The notes under the pieces were generated by a model. That model worked only from the letters and a program-made list of their open reading frames with translations, did no database searches and had not been told where the DNA came from. The translations under genes were made by a program, and so were the position numbers. From assembly GCF_010093535.1 (NCBI RefSeq), contig NW_022985191.1:652515-716514 (forward strand): DNA of 64,000 nt, written 5' to 3'. The stretch is from Lindgomyces ingoldianus (lineage: Eukaryota; Ascomycota; Dothideomycetes; Pleosporales; Lindgomycetaceae). Of the stretch, positions 36,484-49,345 are shown one piece after another. Positions within the stretch are counted from its first letter, which is position 1. Each line of letters opens with the position of its first letter.

Positions 36484-37110
36484 ATGGTTTCAAGTGCGGC
36501 CACGCTCCGTCCGTGCTCTCCTGCAGACATCGCCGCCATCACCAGCATTCTCGACTACTATGTGCGTAATACGGTCATCACCTTTGCCCTTACACCCGCT
36601 TCCCGGGACGAGCTCCTGCGTAAGCGGGATGCTATCCTCCATGAGCGCTTACCCTACATCGTGGCTGTGAATGACGAGCAGGAAGTGATTGGCTTCACCT
36701 ATGCAACCGGATTCAGAGGTGAGAGAAAGGGCTACAGACACACGGTCGAACTGTCGCTCTTCTGCCATCCTAGCTATACGGCCAAAGGGGTCGGACCACT
36801 CCTACTCAACAAACTTCTTGCCGTTCTCAAGGCGCCCGAGCAGTATCCAGAATACATCTGCACTCCAAGGAACGAGGATGAGAAGGTCAGAATGGTCATG
36901 GCCTGTATGTCGGTAGATGACACGGCCTGGAAGGAAGGCCTTGGGCTAAGGGATTTTTACGTCAAACATGGGTTCGAGGAAGTTGGTCATTTCAAGAAGG
37001 TTGGGCACAAGTTCGACCGCTGGTGCGTACCAAGTCGTGGAACCTTAGAAGACGTGTCTGAATCTAATTGTAGGATCGATACCCTCTATCTCCAGCTCCC
37101 TCTCTGGTAG
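36484..37110 (+). CDS. GNAT-family N-acetyltransferase, phosphinothricin-acetyltransferase-like
   Basis: Two exons (36484-37022, 37074-37110) with a 51-base intron give 191 residues. The N terminus [20 protein letters not shown], the central [20 protein letters not shown] and [20 protein letters not shown] (the acetyl-CoA pyrophosphate loop region) match the Pat/Bar-like branch of GNAT enzymes. After splicing it ends [16 protein letters not shown], a typical end for this branch; reading through the intron would add unrelated residues. The family N-acetylates small amines or amino-acid analogues in the cytosol; the substrate here is unknown. A 14-residue insertion ([14 protein letters not shown]) between the CoA loop and the C-terminal strands is typical of fungal members. 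Confidence 0.85.
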   Translation: MVSSAATLRPCSPADIAAITSILDYYVRNTVITFALTPASRDELLRKRDAILHERLPYIVAVNDEQEVIGFTYATGFRGERKGYRHTVELSLFCHPSYTAKGVGPLLLNKLLAVLKAPEQYPEYICTPRNEDEKVRMVMACMSVDDTAWKEGLGLRDFYVKHGFEEVGHFKKVGHKFDRWCVPSRGTLEDVSESNCRIDTLYLQLPLW

Positions 37111-40100
37111 CTGAAGTCCTGATAATAGGAAGGCTGGTTTATGCTCGAGGGCTCGCAATTGATTTGGGGATGCCGGGACTTGCGGCCTTTTGCTGCTCGT
37201 GATTGCAGATTTGGATGCCCTGCTTCATGCAGAGTCGTCCACAAGGAAACGACCCGATTGGCCACCCGTGTCTGGCCAGACCGGAGCTGCTGTGCATCTC
37301 TCTCAACCTATCGTGTATCATTTGCTTCTCCTGCACTTCATAATAAGTTTCGTGCTTCTCAGCAAGTAGCCGAAAGGTACCGTGATAGCAACGGAACGGT
37401 GCTTGTTGAAATATCGATCACCGCAGCTCGCTGGGCGAAAATTGGCTGGCTAGAACAACGCCTCCCCTACCGCTCATGATAATGCGACGATGCTTGGAGA
37501 TACCAATGACTTGAAGTGGAGGAGCTGATAAATCGTACTCGTTGCGAAACATTGGAAGCATTGCGCAAAAAGAGAGGCCGGCAGGTAGCAGGATGGCATC
37601 TGGCTAGCACCATCATTGGATGGTTGTACTCGATGTTGAGCGGTGAAGGATGAGTCGTGATACAAGAGCCTCCAGGTATGTACCGTCAGTGCGTTCATGA
37701 TACAAGGACTCTTAAGTAGGATGGAGAGATTGTGAGGAGGATCTCGCGGTGCGTGAAGCCAATAAGGAAGGCAGCTATTGCGTGACAAAGTCGGATGTCG
37801 CCGACCTTGTGCGACCGAAGGCTGCACCCTAACTGGGAAAAATGGCTCTTCGTGGGCAGGGTGGACATGGTCCGTTTCCTGACTCCACAGACACAGCAAT
37901 GGTGGCGGCCGAAGGATTGTAAGGCTATGGCCAAATGCCCCGACAGGTTGCCGGCGTTCACTCCCACCATTGAAGCTACACTAAGCCGTTAGCTTCCCGA
38001 ACTAATGGTTCTACTTGGAAGTGATGGTCCAGAGGTATGCCCCTGGCGACGCGGTGCATTGATTGTCATGACAAAATGACAGAAAACGGCACGCACGACA
38101 GAGTCAATGTAGAACCGTGGCCATGCATTGGACGAGATTGATCCGCTTCCGGGTCCCTGGTTAGAGCGGAAGAAATTTAGAAACTGAGATGCAGTGCTCC
38201 GTTTGACCAGAGAGCGGAAGCTATCCTCTGCTGCTGGTTGCCTGAGTACGGTCACGATCGAAGCGCGGACCGTTGTATGGTGTAGCGACGTCTTGTGAGG
38301 CTGATATGGTGGGAATATTAAGGGCCATATTGAAGACGATAAGGTGCAAGTGTCTCCTATACATGGTCTTGGAAGTTGTCGTGGTGGAGGGATTGAAGTC
38401 GTGTTTCGTAGCCCATCACCTGAGGTCTCGAGGGCTTGAAAGGGACAGGGAAGGCTACTACGTTCCCTAGTTGGATTCACTCTCCAACCTGGGTTTGACT
38501 ACGCAGCTCGCGCCAAAAGCTCTCAAAACAGGCATGGGACGCGGTGTTTCGCGTGGAGAGAAGTCTGGAATGCTTGGCGGTGGAATGCAACCACTGAAGG
38601 CCGCGGAAACGGGCAAAGCCAGGGGATGACGCGCAGCTGTCCGGGGGAAGCGCCACGGGCGCCATGAATTACATAGGGAAATCGATGGTGACACCGATCT
38701 TGCATCTGTGGAACCGGCCACCAGGTTCAGTTTCGATCTCGTGTAACCTAGGGTATTTGGCGCCAAAGCCTTCTTCTTTTTCCAAGATAGCCCAACGATA
38801 GTCCCCTAGCTTGACTTTCACGCCATATTTTGACATTTAGTTGAGTGGATCGCGAGACAGGGTCCACAGCCTTTGCCCACGATGCTCTAACTAGTCCGAT
38901 TAGGATAGTGGTGAAGGCAGCTGACGCAGTGAAGATAAGGATATGCTTTCTTGCTGCCTGACAGGAATAGGATGGAGAGGCGAGTTACTGATTGAGAAAA
39001 GAAACAACCTGTCTGCGCAGATGATACCCAAGATACCAGGCATGCAGGTCCCTACGCGGTCTCTGGATGGGGGACATGTTCCTATGATCAACTTGAAGCA
39101 CAGTTTGATGAGAATGCGCAGAGAATGCCGACAAGTATGGAATGTCGGCTCGACCGAGCTTCTCCCGGCTATGATTTTGGAATGCTGGGCTACTATGTCA
39201 AGAGGTAGATCTCACAGCGGCCGTGGCCTCTGCTTGTACACAGTGAACCAAATTTCTCATTACCTCGTTGATTATAATTCTACCGATTCGATCAAGTTAC
39301 ATGCGAGCAGCAAGCAAATGCCCAGCCTAGACAATGGATCGACTGCAAGCCACAGGTTTGCTGATTGAGAGAAGCTCACCGCTTGTGGCAGGGCGGGTCC
39401 CGATGCAGAATGTGGAGGCTCAATAGCGAGGGTCCGTTTCGTCGATATGACTGGTCACTGGGACCTGGGCGTTGTTTCAAACACCAGCTCCCCCATGAGA
39501 TGAGGCTGCATGTAACCGTCTATCCGCGAGCTGAACCGGGTCGGGCAGCTTACTGCGCATCTCCAAGAAGGCGAATGCCGGGAGCTACAGGGGCGACAAG
39601 AATAGCGCTGTGGTGCTGTGTTCCAGAGTTGGCAGGAGGCATTGCGGAGGAGGGCTCACGGCGGCGGGGGAAGTCAAGCCGACGTCCAGCCACAACCACC
39701 GCCACTCGCCAACCTCGATCCAGGTGGGCTGGCTCTGGCAATTGGCAAGGCGTGGGAGAAGCAAGCGCTTGACTGGCGCTGGACAGAAAAGACTGAAGGC
39801 GAAACGGTGCCCGGAGGCGTCTGCAACTGGCTGGTTTTGGCAGGAGCTGTGAACTGGCTGACCGCTTCTGCCGTGGTGCTTCAAAGGAGACGTGTAAGTC
39901 CTCCAATTTGGGAGGGTACCATGTGCGGTGGGCCAGAGGCAGAAGCAGAAGCAATGGAAGCAATTTAGCGGTGCTTTTGGCGAGAAAAAGCGACGGATGA
40001 ATTGAGGTTAACGTGCTAAGGAAGGGGGAGCAGGGTAGCAGAAAAAGCACCTTCTGCAAACCTTAATTGCCGACCCCAGCTCTCCCAGCTCTGCCCCAAA

Positions 40101-41138
40101 CCCAATCCATAGCGTCGGGAGCGGTGGACTGGCCGCTCTGTGGCCGGCGACGAGGTCCCTGGCGGGCCGGTGCAATGTTGGCAATGCTTGCAGCACGCCG
40201 TATCTCAGCGACCATGCTACTTCCTGCCAGGCCTGCCTTGGTTGACTCTGGCGCGCGGTCCAGTGAAAAAGTGATGCCTCACAAATCACGGCGCAGAATC
40301 ATCACGACCGCGGGGAGCGCACGTTTGGTCCTGTGTGACACATCGAATGCGCCGCCGCTATTCTCGAGGCACCCTCATGTATCTGCGCGCACCACCATCA
40401 CCACCAGGCCCTGCAACAAGGATCCGTGCCCGAGGGATGCTACCATGACCGCGGCTGCGGGCCAGCCAGCCCAAGTCTGACAAGCTCCATCTCCTGCTTT
40501 CCCGTTCCAGGCGTGATATAGGGAGGATCGCAAAGGAACCCTCTCAATCGGCCTCGGTGTGCGACTTGTAGTGTATCTTTTGCTCTATCCGTCTGGCGGA
40601 CATCCGCATTTGACCCTCGGGCACTGTACAGGCAGCGACGGCAGCAACGGCAGCACGCTTGCGATGGTCGTACGCGCGCGGTGGAGATAGCAGCATCAAT
40701 ACGGCCACGGTCATGCTAGCCTTAGAGAGATGCTCTGGACAGTATAAGACTAACCAGCGCCGCGCTGGCAGCTTCACCAAACCACCATCAAGTTTCTCAT
40801 CCGAGCTTGTTTTTGCCTGGCTCTGCCTGACTCTGCCCGTGGAGCGCTGCATCTGCCCGCTGCTTGCTTTTCTCCAGCCACGACTCAAGACTACTTCTCT
40901 CACCCTCGGCCGGGTGTAGGCATCCCACGTCTGCGTCAAACGGCCTGTCTGAGAGAGTCGGCCTGAGCTTGAGCTCCGTATTTCCCCAGAGTACATATCT
41001 ACGTCGCGCCCCAATCACTTCGACTGACATGCATCCAGCCTGCCCCAACCGCCGCACTCGCCGCCCTGCTCGCCGCCTCCAGCCCTACCAACCTTGCCGA
41101 ACCGACTCGACTGCGCCGTGCAGCACCACCACTACACC
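37111..41138. other. Gene-poor interval
   Basis: About 4 kb with many overlapping 60-170 codon frames on both strands but none with a domain, signal peptide or believable exon chain. The right 600 bases have a CT-rich plus-strand leader character leading into the small Cys-rich gene. Confidence 0.45.
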
Positions 41139-41303
41139 ATGGCCGTCCCAGGATCCTGCGAGCACTCATTCAAGATGATCAAGTCGGACACGACTCTAAT
41201 TCTCTGGAACTGCAACATGTGCCATTCAGGGCCGCACTGGTACATCTACGAGTGCCAGAACTGCAAGCTCAAGACGTGCCGGCCCTGCACAGCCAAGGCA
41301 TAG
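41139..41303 (+). CDS. Tiny Cys-rich, probable zinc-binding protein
   Basis: A 54-residue protein from the ATG at 41139 (context CACC-ATG). It holds an early Cys7, then CNMC, ECQNC and CRPC pairs, with His residues beside them (CEHSF, CHSGPHWYIYEC), a spacing suited to one or two zinc ions. The core around SGPHWYIYECQNCKLKTCRP is too regular to be chance, and I recall similar unnamed small proteins in other filamentous ascomycetes. A strong donor (CAG|GTAAGT) lies 15 bases after the stop at 41319, suggesting an intron in the 3' untranslated region. The function is unknown. It is isolated in a gene-poor interval with long flanking leaders. Confidence 0.65.
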   Translation: MAVPGSCEHSFKMIKSDTTLILWNCNMCHSGPHWYIYECQNCKLKTCRPCTAKA

Positions 41304-43643
41304 GGTGCGCCCAGACAGGTAAGTGCGTCCATCTCCTTCGCCGCCTTGCCCCGCCGACGCACGCCGCACGTGGCCTGGCCATTTGCAGCAGTGAGGCTGC
41401 GCCATGCTAAAAAGCATTGTCGCAGCTGCGCGTTATCTGTCGTCCTCGTCGGGGTGCGTTTCAATAGCAAAAGGAAAAGCTGCGCTGGTGCGGATGCAGG
41501 CAAGTGGGCGATCATGTGCTGACTCGATCGCAGATGTGAGGAGATGTGAGCGGGCGTGCTCTGCCTGATCGACGGCACTGGGCAGGGATACCATGCCCGA
41601 AACCGCGCTCCTGGATCCTGAGATCTCTCGCACTCCTCCTCTCCCGACCCCTGCCGCCTACTGCCTTCGTATTCCACCAAAGTTGCATACCATTTCCCAT
41701 GTTTTTTCTTGGCGTCTTCAGGCCTCGCTCGGTCATTGTCCAGTCAGCTTCGCAAGGATTTAGCACGGCGTTCACGGTGGCTCTGCACTCGGTCGTCCCT
41801 TCTGGAGTAACAGGCGGCACTCTCGAAACGACTCGTTTTCTCCTACTGGGCTTCTTTCGCAATCGGTGCACACAACAAAAGCAAGAGCATTTTGCTCTGG
41901 AACGGTTTTAGCGGTGGCGTGGGGGGGAACTTTCCGTGTGGTCCGGTAGGCGACGCTCCTTCTGGTGCGCCCCCGCTGACGCCTTAATGTGCGTCCTCAT
42001 TGGTTCGCAGTGAGCGTTTCAGCAGTGACCAGTTGGCTTTTCTTCTTGTACTACCTTTCCTCACCTTGACTAAGTTAATTGTTGCACGGCGGCCTGATGT
42101 CTTCTTTCCCATCCTAATCTCTAATCCTCTTGTGTCACTGCCTTATCTGGTACCGCGCATATCACCTCCTCAAGCCCCCCCAGCCGTGTTGCTCCACTCT
42201 CAATGTACTTCTCCATCTGCTTTCAAGACTGGGCGGGGACGCGGTTTCACGCACCCCAGGAAGATACCTTGGCAGCTCAATACAGAAGTTCACGGCCCAT
42301 CTCCGTCTCGACTCAACCGCTGCAGCCACCCGGCGATGGAGACGCCCTTCGACCAGAATGGCAAGGTCTCTGTTCTCGTCACACGTCCAATTGCCATTTC
42401 TGGTGGTTCGAAGCATGGGACTAATTACCTCACGTCATCGCCTGGGGAGACGTCAGCAGAGTCAAGTCGAGTCGACCTCCTGTAAAACCCGTGTCTTTGC
42501 TTTGACTAGGACCCCTGTCTGCGTCTGAGCGGCTTCCTCTAGCTCTACAATTGCTCCACCAGAGTCTATTACACAATAGTAATTCCCCAGATGCAGTCTC
42601 CCTCGATGATTCGTCTCATAACCAGCGCTAACAAGATCTCACGACCTGTTGCGGTTTGATGAGAAGCGAGCCCATTTCAGAACACGAAAGAAGGACTCTC
42701 CTAAGTCCTGACCCCTTCCAACGCCGTCTCCCTTTCAGCGTGAGATGCATCCAGCAACCATCCGTCATGCACCTGCGTGCTTCGGGCCCTCTTGCCTTTA
42801 ATTCATCGCATCAGCCAGCGGAGTTACTGGGGAGACACCTTTGAGTCCGAGGAATATTTCATGGCGTTGGTGAAAGAAGACAGTTTGTTTTTCTTTGGCA
42901 AATTTTCCCGGATGTGGCAGAAATGGCGAGCCTATTTGGCCGTCATTTGATCGCTTCTTCAGCCTCTTGGACGTAGCCTGCACTAAATGCGGGGTACTGA
43001 GCTGAACAATCCGCGAAGGAATGCTGCAGATGGGTGGAAGAGCCGGTTAATAGCTGAAAGAGAGAGCAAGGGTAGACGGACTAGGAGGACTGACAGCCTT
43101 GGAATTTTCGTCTGAAAGGGCGAACCCCGCATCACGTGAGCGGACCAGTGACTTGCAGCCTTGGAAGCTTCCAAGACCCGAAGATTTCACACCTTACTAC
43201 TATCAACATTACCGGTCCACTTATATATAAACCGTAGCCGGCTGACAATATTACACTTGTGCACAAGTTCTGCTCTTTTGTAGCCCGGTGTTGAAATCAC
43301 CGGACGTTCCCTGCAGCCCCTGAAGGACGCTCACCCCCCATCCATTGAAATGGAAGGTCCTAGGTTTGGCTGCTCAGCCCACTACGCATCTTGACGCCCT
43401 CAGGCAGCAGAAACTAACATTTTCTTCAAACTGACCACGGTACATTCACCGCCAATGAAGACGGTGGGACAAGCTAGCATCCAGCCGCACACTGCCCCAA
43501 ACAAGCTAATGCTAATTGTCCGCCTTTTGGCCCCCAACTAAATGATTGCTTAAATATCACAACGTAGCCCTCTGGACATCAGCCTCGTCTTTTTTCCTAA
43601 ACTTCACTCTTGCTTCGCGGTCTTCTGAAAACGCAATCGCACA
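41304..43643. other. Intergenic, no supported gene
   Basis: The left part may be the spliced 3' untranslated region of the tiny Cys-rich gene. The right part is the calpain promoter, with a TATATATAA element near 43222. Frames of 60-160 codons here are overlapping and featureless. Confidence 0.45.
43221..43232 (+). promoter_or_regulatory. TATA-like element upstream of calpain
   Basis: TTATATATAAAC lies about 415 bases before the calpain ATG. It is a good match to a TATA box, but the distance implies a long leader, so its role is uncertain. Confidence 0.3.
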
Positions 43644-46331
43644 ATGTCTTCCGTCTCTGGGGACGACGCAGGTAGCTCCAAAGACCCCCAGACCGTGCTA
43701 AACGAGTTCTGGGAGAACCTCATCACCAAGAAACCAGGCAAAGTCACCAACATTTTCCCTTCGAGTCTCTACTCCAGCCTCCTGCCTCCCCAGACCAAAC
43801 CTGGTCTTGCAAAAGGAAGAAACGCAGCCGAGTCGTACCAAGCTGCTGCCGACGAATGCCGCGCCCGTGTCAAGCGAATCGTTCGCGAATGTCACCGCAC
43901 TAATGAGAAGTTCACCGATCCTGATTTTGACATTGAGGGAGACATGGGAATGGACAATTGTCTACGGGGATTGATGAGTAGCTACTATGAGTCTCTCGGT
44001 GGTGGCAATTCCGTAAGCCCAGATCGACTTAGCAGTGCGCTGCAGACATTAGCCGAGAGTAATGTGTTGGGTACTACAATGGTCAATGTTGACATCAACG
44101 CCGTCACGCAAGTTTTGAACAATAGTGATGGTAGTGACGGTAACGACGGGCCGCAGTCTGTGCATCGCGTTGACTGGATTTTCGATAAACCTGCCTTCAC
44201 CATTGACGGCTTCTCGAGCTCTGATGTCCAGCAGGGAGCAAATGGGGACTGCTGGTTTATTGCCGCAGTGGCCACCATCTGCAGCAACCCGCAGCTTATG
44301 GACAAGATCTGTGTCGAGAAGGACGAGGAATGTGGTGTTTACGGCTTCGTTTTCTACCGAGACGGGGAATGGATCTCCACCGTCATCGACGACAATCTCT
44401 ATCTCAGCTCCAAGGACTTTGACGCGTGGGGCGACTACTACGATGCCACAGGCGAAAAGGAGCAGAAGTACAAGAAGAACCGCCAGACAGGCTCCGATGC
44501 TCTGTATTTTGCTTCGTGCGCCGACCAGAACGAGACCTGGTTGCCACTGCTTGAGAAGGCTTTTGCCAAGGTTCACGGAGACTACAACTCTATCGCAGGT
44601 GGGATTTCGGGTGAGGCAGTCGAGGATCTAACCGGTGGTGTAACATCAAAGGTCCTAACCAACCGGATTCTGAGCAAGGAGCGCCTCTGGAAGGAGTTAC
44701 TCGAGGTCAATCAGCAATTTCTCTTTTCTGCTTCATCTCCTGGGTCATACGGGGACGATTCGGATGCAAGAAGAGGTCTTGCACTCAACCACGCTTATTC
44801 TGTAATTAAAGCAGTTGAAGAAGTAGACGAGGAGGGTAAACCAAAACGCCTAGTTCTCATCAGGTACGTTTTGCCCCAATACTGTCTCGTAGTATGCTGA
44901 CAGTTGCAGGAACCCATGGGGTAGGAGGAGCTGGAACGGAGTTGGGGAATGGAATGGTGCGTGGTCCGACGGCTCCAAGGAATGGACACCATACTGGATG
45001 GAGAAGTTGAAATACCGCTTCGGGGACGATGGACTGTTCTGGATGTCTTACGACGATCTCTGCAAAAGGTTTGATCTCCTTGATCGAACTCGTCTCTTCG
45101 ACAAGGATTGGACTGTTGTTCAGCACTGGACCAGCGTCAGTGTGTCGTGGGTGACCGGTTACTTGAACACTAAATTCCTGGTTGAGATCAAGAAAGGAGG
45201 TCCAACTGTGTTTGTGTTGTGCCAAGTAAGCTCCTTCCCTCCCCTCTCTAGCCTAGTCATATTAAGTGTCTGTAGCTGGACGACCGCTACTTCCGTGGCC
45301 TGGAAGGCAAATATCGTTTCGACCTTCACTTCGTCCTCCAAGACGAGAATGCCAAAGCCGGCGAGCATATTGTGCGGGCTCGTGGGGCTTGGTTTGGCAA
45401 TCGTTCCATCTCAGCCGAAGTGGACCTCGAGCCCGGAAAGTACGAAGTCGTGCCCAAGATTGTGGCCTCTAGAGATGCGGATACACCTGAGGTGCAGGAG
45501 GTGGTATCTAAGGTGGCGGATAGGAACCCGCAGAAGCTGAGGCAGATTGGACTGAATTACGACATTGCGAATGCGAAGGGCGTGATTGAGATGACAGAAG
45601 AGGAAAAGAAAAGGAAGGCACAGAAAGAAAAGGAAGCAAAAGAGAAGAAGAAGAAAGAGAAAGAAGACGCGGAGAAGGAGAAGGCCGAGTTTGAACTGTG
45701 GAAGAAGGAAAAGAGGGAGCGTGAGGCAAAGGAGAATGCTGCGAAAGAGACTGCTGAGAAAACAACGGAGGAGAAGAAAGAAGAAACGAAGGAGGCAGAG
45801 GCTAAGACTGGAGAATCTGCAACTGAACAAAAGGAGGATGCCAAGACTGCAAAGAACGAAGAAGCAACTTCTGATAAGGCTGGTGAGAAAAAGAAACTTG
45901 AAACGGAAACTGAATCTGCTGAGAAAGCGAAAGTCGAACCTGAAGAAAAGAAAGAGTCAGAGGCCCTTGAGAACCAAGACCGAAAGACAGAGAAGAATGA
46001 GGCGGAAGAAACAACCTACAGCGACGACGCGGGCGAAGCTACCCCTGACTCAGGCGACGATGCAGGACCTATAGGACTTGTAGGACCTGCAGGACACGCA
46101 GTCGGTGCAGGTCCTGATGGCGTTGCGGGTGATGCTGCCCCTCAGCCTGCAGCAAATCCTCCTGCTGCAGCAGATAACAAACAGAATCCGTGGAATGCGG
46201 TCTGTGTCTTGGGACTAAGGGTGTATTCTCAGGATCCCGAGGTCAGCATTAAGTTAATCAAGCCGAAGGACGCGGAGGAGGGTGCGGTATTGGATGCGGA
46301 TGGGAATACACCTGCGGGAGCCACGATGTAG
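43644..46331 (+). CDS. Calpain-like cysteine protease (family C2)
   Basis: Exons 43644-44863, 44910-45225 and 45276-46331 give 863 residues; introns are 46 and 50 bases. The catalytic triad is complete: Cys203 in QGANGDCWF, His383 in LALNHAYS and Asn408 in RNPWG, the last created by splicing across the first intron. A calpain-type beta-sandwich follows (EHIVRARGAWFGNRSISAEV). From about 640 to 790 the protein is almost all Lys and Glu and should form a long charged helix. Next comes a short collagen-like run of Gly-X-Y triplets (GPIGLVGPAGHAVGAGPDG), then a conserved-looking end NAVCVLGLRVYSQDPEVSIK that resembles a closing beta-sandwich strand pair. It is a calcium-regulated type of protease by family, but no EF-hands are seen. 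It is not PalB/RIM13 by architecture. Confidence 0.9.
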
Positions 46332-47921
46332 TTGATGCGATCTAATTATTGCTTTTTGAGGATTTCTTTGGGGTATGGGAAATTTGTAAAATTTCAATGT
46401 AGTCGGCAGAAGGACATGGGTTTCATGACACTCTTCTTAACCAAGTACGGTACCTCTCAAGTAAATTTCTGGAGTTGTATTGACGTCCTCTTCTCTCAAA
46501 CGCCTCCTAATGGTCAATGACTACTGATTCTACTGCATGTTAACATTTAACTTGAAAGACAGAGCGGGTATCTGATTTCAGGGAAGAAACAAGCATTCTG
46601 CCGGCATTTTCCTCGCTTCTCGCAAGAGATGTAGCGTATCAAATCTGGTATAGGATACCTTGCCAGTACATGCCAAGCCATACATTCCTTCCCAACACCG
46701 TCTTTAAAATCCCCATTCCACGCCTTCTTACCCCACGCACTCCCCACTCAAACCAGCAATTCCACTAATCTGATCTGACGTGTGCCTCCGCATGAAATGC
46801 ATCGTTCAATACGATCGGATGTGCCCCGTCCGCCCGCCCGTCTCCAACTCCAGGGGAAAGCGAGACACGCTAGCGAAATCGGTAGCCCTATACAGATGAA
46901 AGCGGACGGTTGCGGTTCGAGTATCGGGAATCCTGATTAGAGCTAGATGACCGCATGCAAACGCGATACACGGCGAAGGCGGCGCAGAACTTGATGTTTG
47001 TCGTGCACCTAAGCTAGCGGGGTCTGTCAACCCGAGTGATGAGAGCGGGGAAAGGTTCTGTTTACGCTGGACTGCAGGGAGTGGTGTGGTCTGGAACAGG
47101 AAAGGGGTGTAAGCTCGCGTTCTGCAAATGCGATGCCTACATGTCATCTAGGGGTGAGAGGTCGCTGACTTCTGCAATCGCAATCATGGCGTCCCGAGGA
47201 CCCCCACGCCCAGCGGGATGGTGTGCTCGCTGATAAGACTAAATTACCCCTGCCTCTTCGTTTTGCGAGATGTGAGATGAGAGATGGATGGGCACGGGAT
47301 GCATGCCATACGTGCATACAGGGACAGGGATGGTGTTTGAGTCGCGTCTCTGTGCATGAGGATTTTCCATCCGGATATGGATAGAGTATGGTAAGCTGCT
47401 CTCAGTTAAGGCCCTTACAGAGATGGTTAGTGGAACCCAGATGAAGATCGTGTGTAGGTAGGTGGAGATCTGTCCGACCGTTTGTGTGCTTTTCCGCATG
47501 TTGGAGAGTGAGGACGAGGTAGGAATAACGGTAGATTAAGGGTGTTGGTGACAAGAGGGATGAGAACGGCAGATCGAGAGGGGAAATGTCAACACTAGCC
47601 ATCAGATATAATTTTGAGGATGTGCACGCATGAAATCGTCTACACTTAGGGTAGTTGAGAGAAAGGGACATAGAATCTAACACTAAAATACAATAAATTG
47701 AAGACTGAATGCGCCTTTGACCCATCAACAACTGCCTAGAAAAGCGTTTAACCTTTAAGTATCCAATAACGCTTCGCACATACGATTCAGTCAATGCGTT
47801 CGTAATGCACTTCCACCAAACCATTGTTGTCCTATTCCGAGCTTGTCGATATGATATTCTATACAATTCTAGATCAGCCTGCGTAAAACTGAGTTGGATG
47901 AAGCTACTTACTTGGGGAGCT
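46332..47921. other. Intergenic, no supported gene
   Basis: This holds the calpain 3' region and a long stretch without a gene-like frame. A 249-codon minus frame (47402-48151) begins without an ATG and shows no domain. Confidence 0.45.
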
Positions 47922-48074
47922 TTATGGGCCCCTTCTGAGAGCAAGCCAGCTGAACAGCACTTGCAGGCCAGAGAGGAAAAGTCCAATGGTGCCGAAAGCA
48001 ATAGCAATTGCCGTGTCGCCATCAGCGTGCCATTCGGTGTTGGAGGCGGCAGTTGTGGTGTTGTTGCAGGGCAT
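47922..48074 (-). CDS. Possible 50-residue single-pass membrane protein
   Basis: The ATG at 48074 opens a short frame: a polar N terminus (MPCNNTTTAASNTEWHADGD) and one hydrophobic helix (TAIAIAFGTIGLFLSGLQVL) followed by FSWLALRR. The order of polar head, helix and basic stop looks non-random. A good donor (GTAAGT) and acceptor (ACGCAG) lie just downstream in another frame, so it may be part of a longer gene I could not join. No family is recognised. Confidence 0.3.
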   Translation of the reverse strand: MPCNNTTTAASNTEWHADGDTAIAIAFGTIGLFLSGLQVLFSWLALRRGP

Positions 48075-49345
48075 GGTGACGAGGATGAGACGATAGATAA
48101 TATACACGCTTGAGTGTCCTGACTGAGGTGAATTGATGAGTCGAATTGCAATGTGGTTTCTTTGAGGGTCGTCTGCTCTGTAATGGGATGGCTGACGCTG
48201 TCAAGCTAGATGGTTTATAGGGATGAGAGCTATGGTTGAGGGCGGCCATCGACTACGCGTCGAGAGGCAGTGTCAAGGTGGAAATGAAGGTTTTCGAAGG
48301 GAGTTGATGAAGTGCAGGGCACGCTGGGAGAATTTGGAGCGACTTCGTTCATGCTTGATGAAGAATTGAGGCAGTTCAGATGCTTCACAACAAACCTCTG
48401 ATAGAGAGGCTAAATTATCCAACTATCTGAAAGCATTGAATTAGCTTGAGAATGAGACAGGAAGAAAACCTTTCTAAAATCTAAATTTTTACGCGATGAC
48501 GTCAGTGCATCATGAGAATGTCGAGACGAAAGTGATGAAAACGGAGGTTGAACAACAAACCCCAGCAAGAAAACTACAAGAAGCGACCTGAGTGCAACGT
48601 GGACTTGGAGAAAGACGACGACGCTAAATAGCAAAGCTGAAGAGCGCAGAGGGTTAAAATAAACTTCATCGTTCCAAATCAAGAAACGAATGCAAACTAG
48701 GCAAAAACGACGACAAACCCAAGAAGTGAGGCATGGAAAGAGCAAAGGGAGCGAAATGGGCGAGAATGGGACCTGGTGAACAGTAGAAATATATATAATT
48801 CCAAGTCAATGCGAATTGTTCGGGAAGATTGAAAAGTTTTGAGCGAAAAGTGAGGTATGAAACAGAAAATGCGCCAGGATTCGGGGGAAAAGCGCTGATT
48901 CATGTGCCTCAGGCATAGTTCGGCTGGTCACTTGACCCAATTCTCGGTGGTGATTGGGCCGATGGAGCCCTGCCACAGGACGACGCGCCACACCACCTAG
49001 TTCCTTACCAAGCAGCTTCCGTCACCGTCAGAGCTATTGGAATTCTCTATGCAGCTCACCCGCGGCCCCGTCCTATTCTTCTCTCCAGCCAGACATCCGT
49101 TTGCACGCGTCTTCGACTGCTCACCTTGGTTCTGCTTGAATTTGTCACCACCCGACTGTTGCTCTACTAGTTGCTGCTCGCTAGTCGCACGTAGTCCCGC
49201 CGTGACCCTTCTGCTGCGCACCACTCCCACCACTCCTCACCACCCTGTCGGCGCTGTTTGGCCTTGCTTTAGCGCCCTCTAGATCCTCCTTCAACCACAT
49301 CTCTTCGCCTCAGACCTCACCAGCACCCATCCCATCGCCTACCAG
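48075..49345. other. Intergenic: promoter side of the zinc protein gene
   Basis: No gene-like frame is found. The last 300 bases are pyrimidine-rich and look like the leader of the gene starting at 49346. Confidence 0.5.

Noticed and set aside
39365..40480. Overlapping frames of 80-169 codons on both strands
   Set aside because: High-GC random open frames; no signal peptide, domain or exon chain.
45411..45844. Minus-strand frames in the calpain Lys/Glu helix
   Set aside because: Same effect of low-complexity coding; no start context or domain.
47402..48151. 249-codon minus frame
   Set aside because: Starts without an ATG, mixes several unrelated compositions and has no domain; a 33-base intron would be needed to make sense of it.
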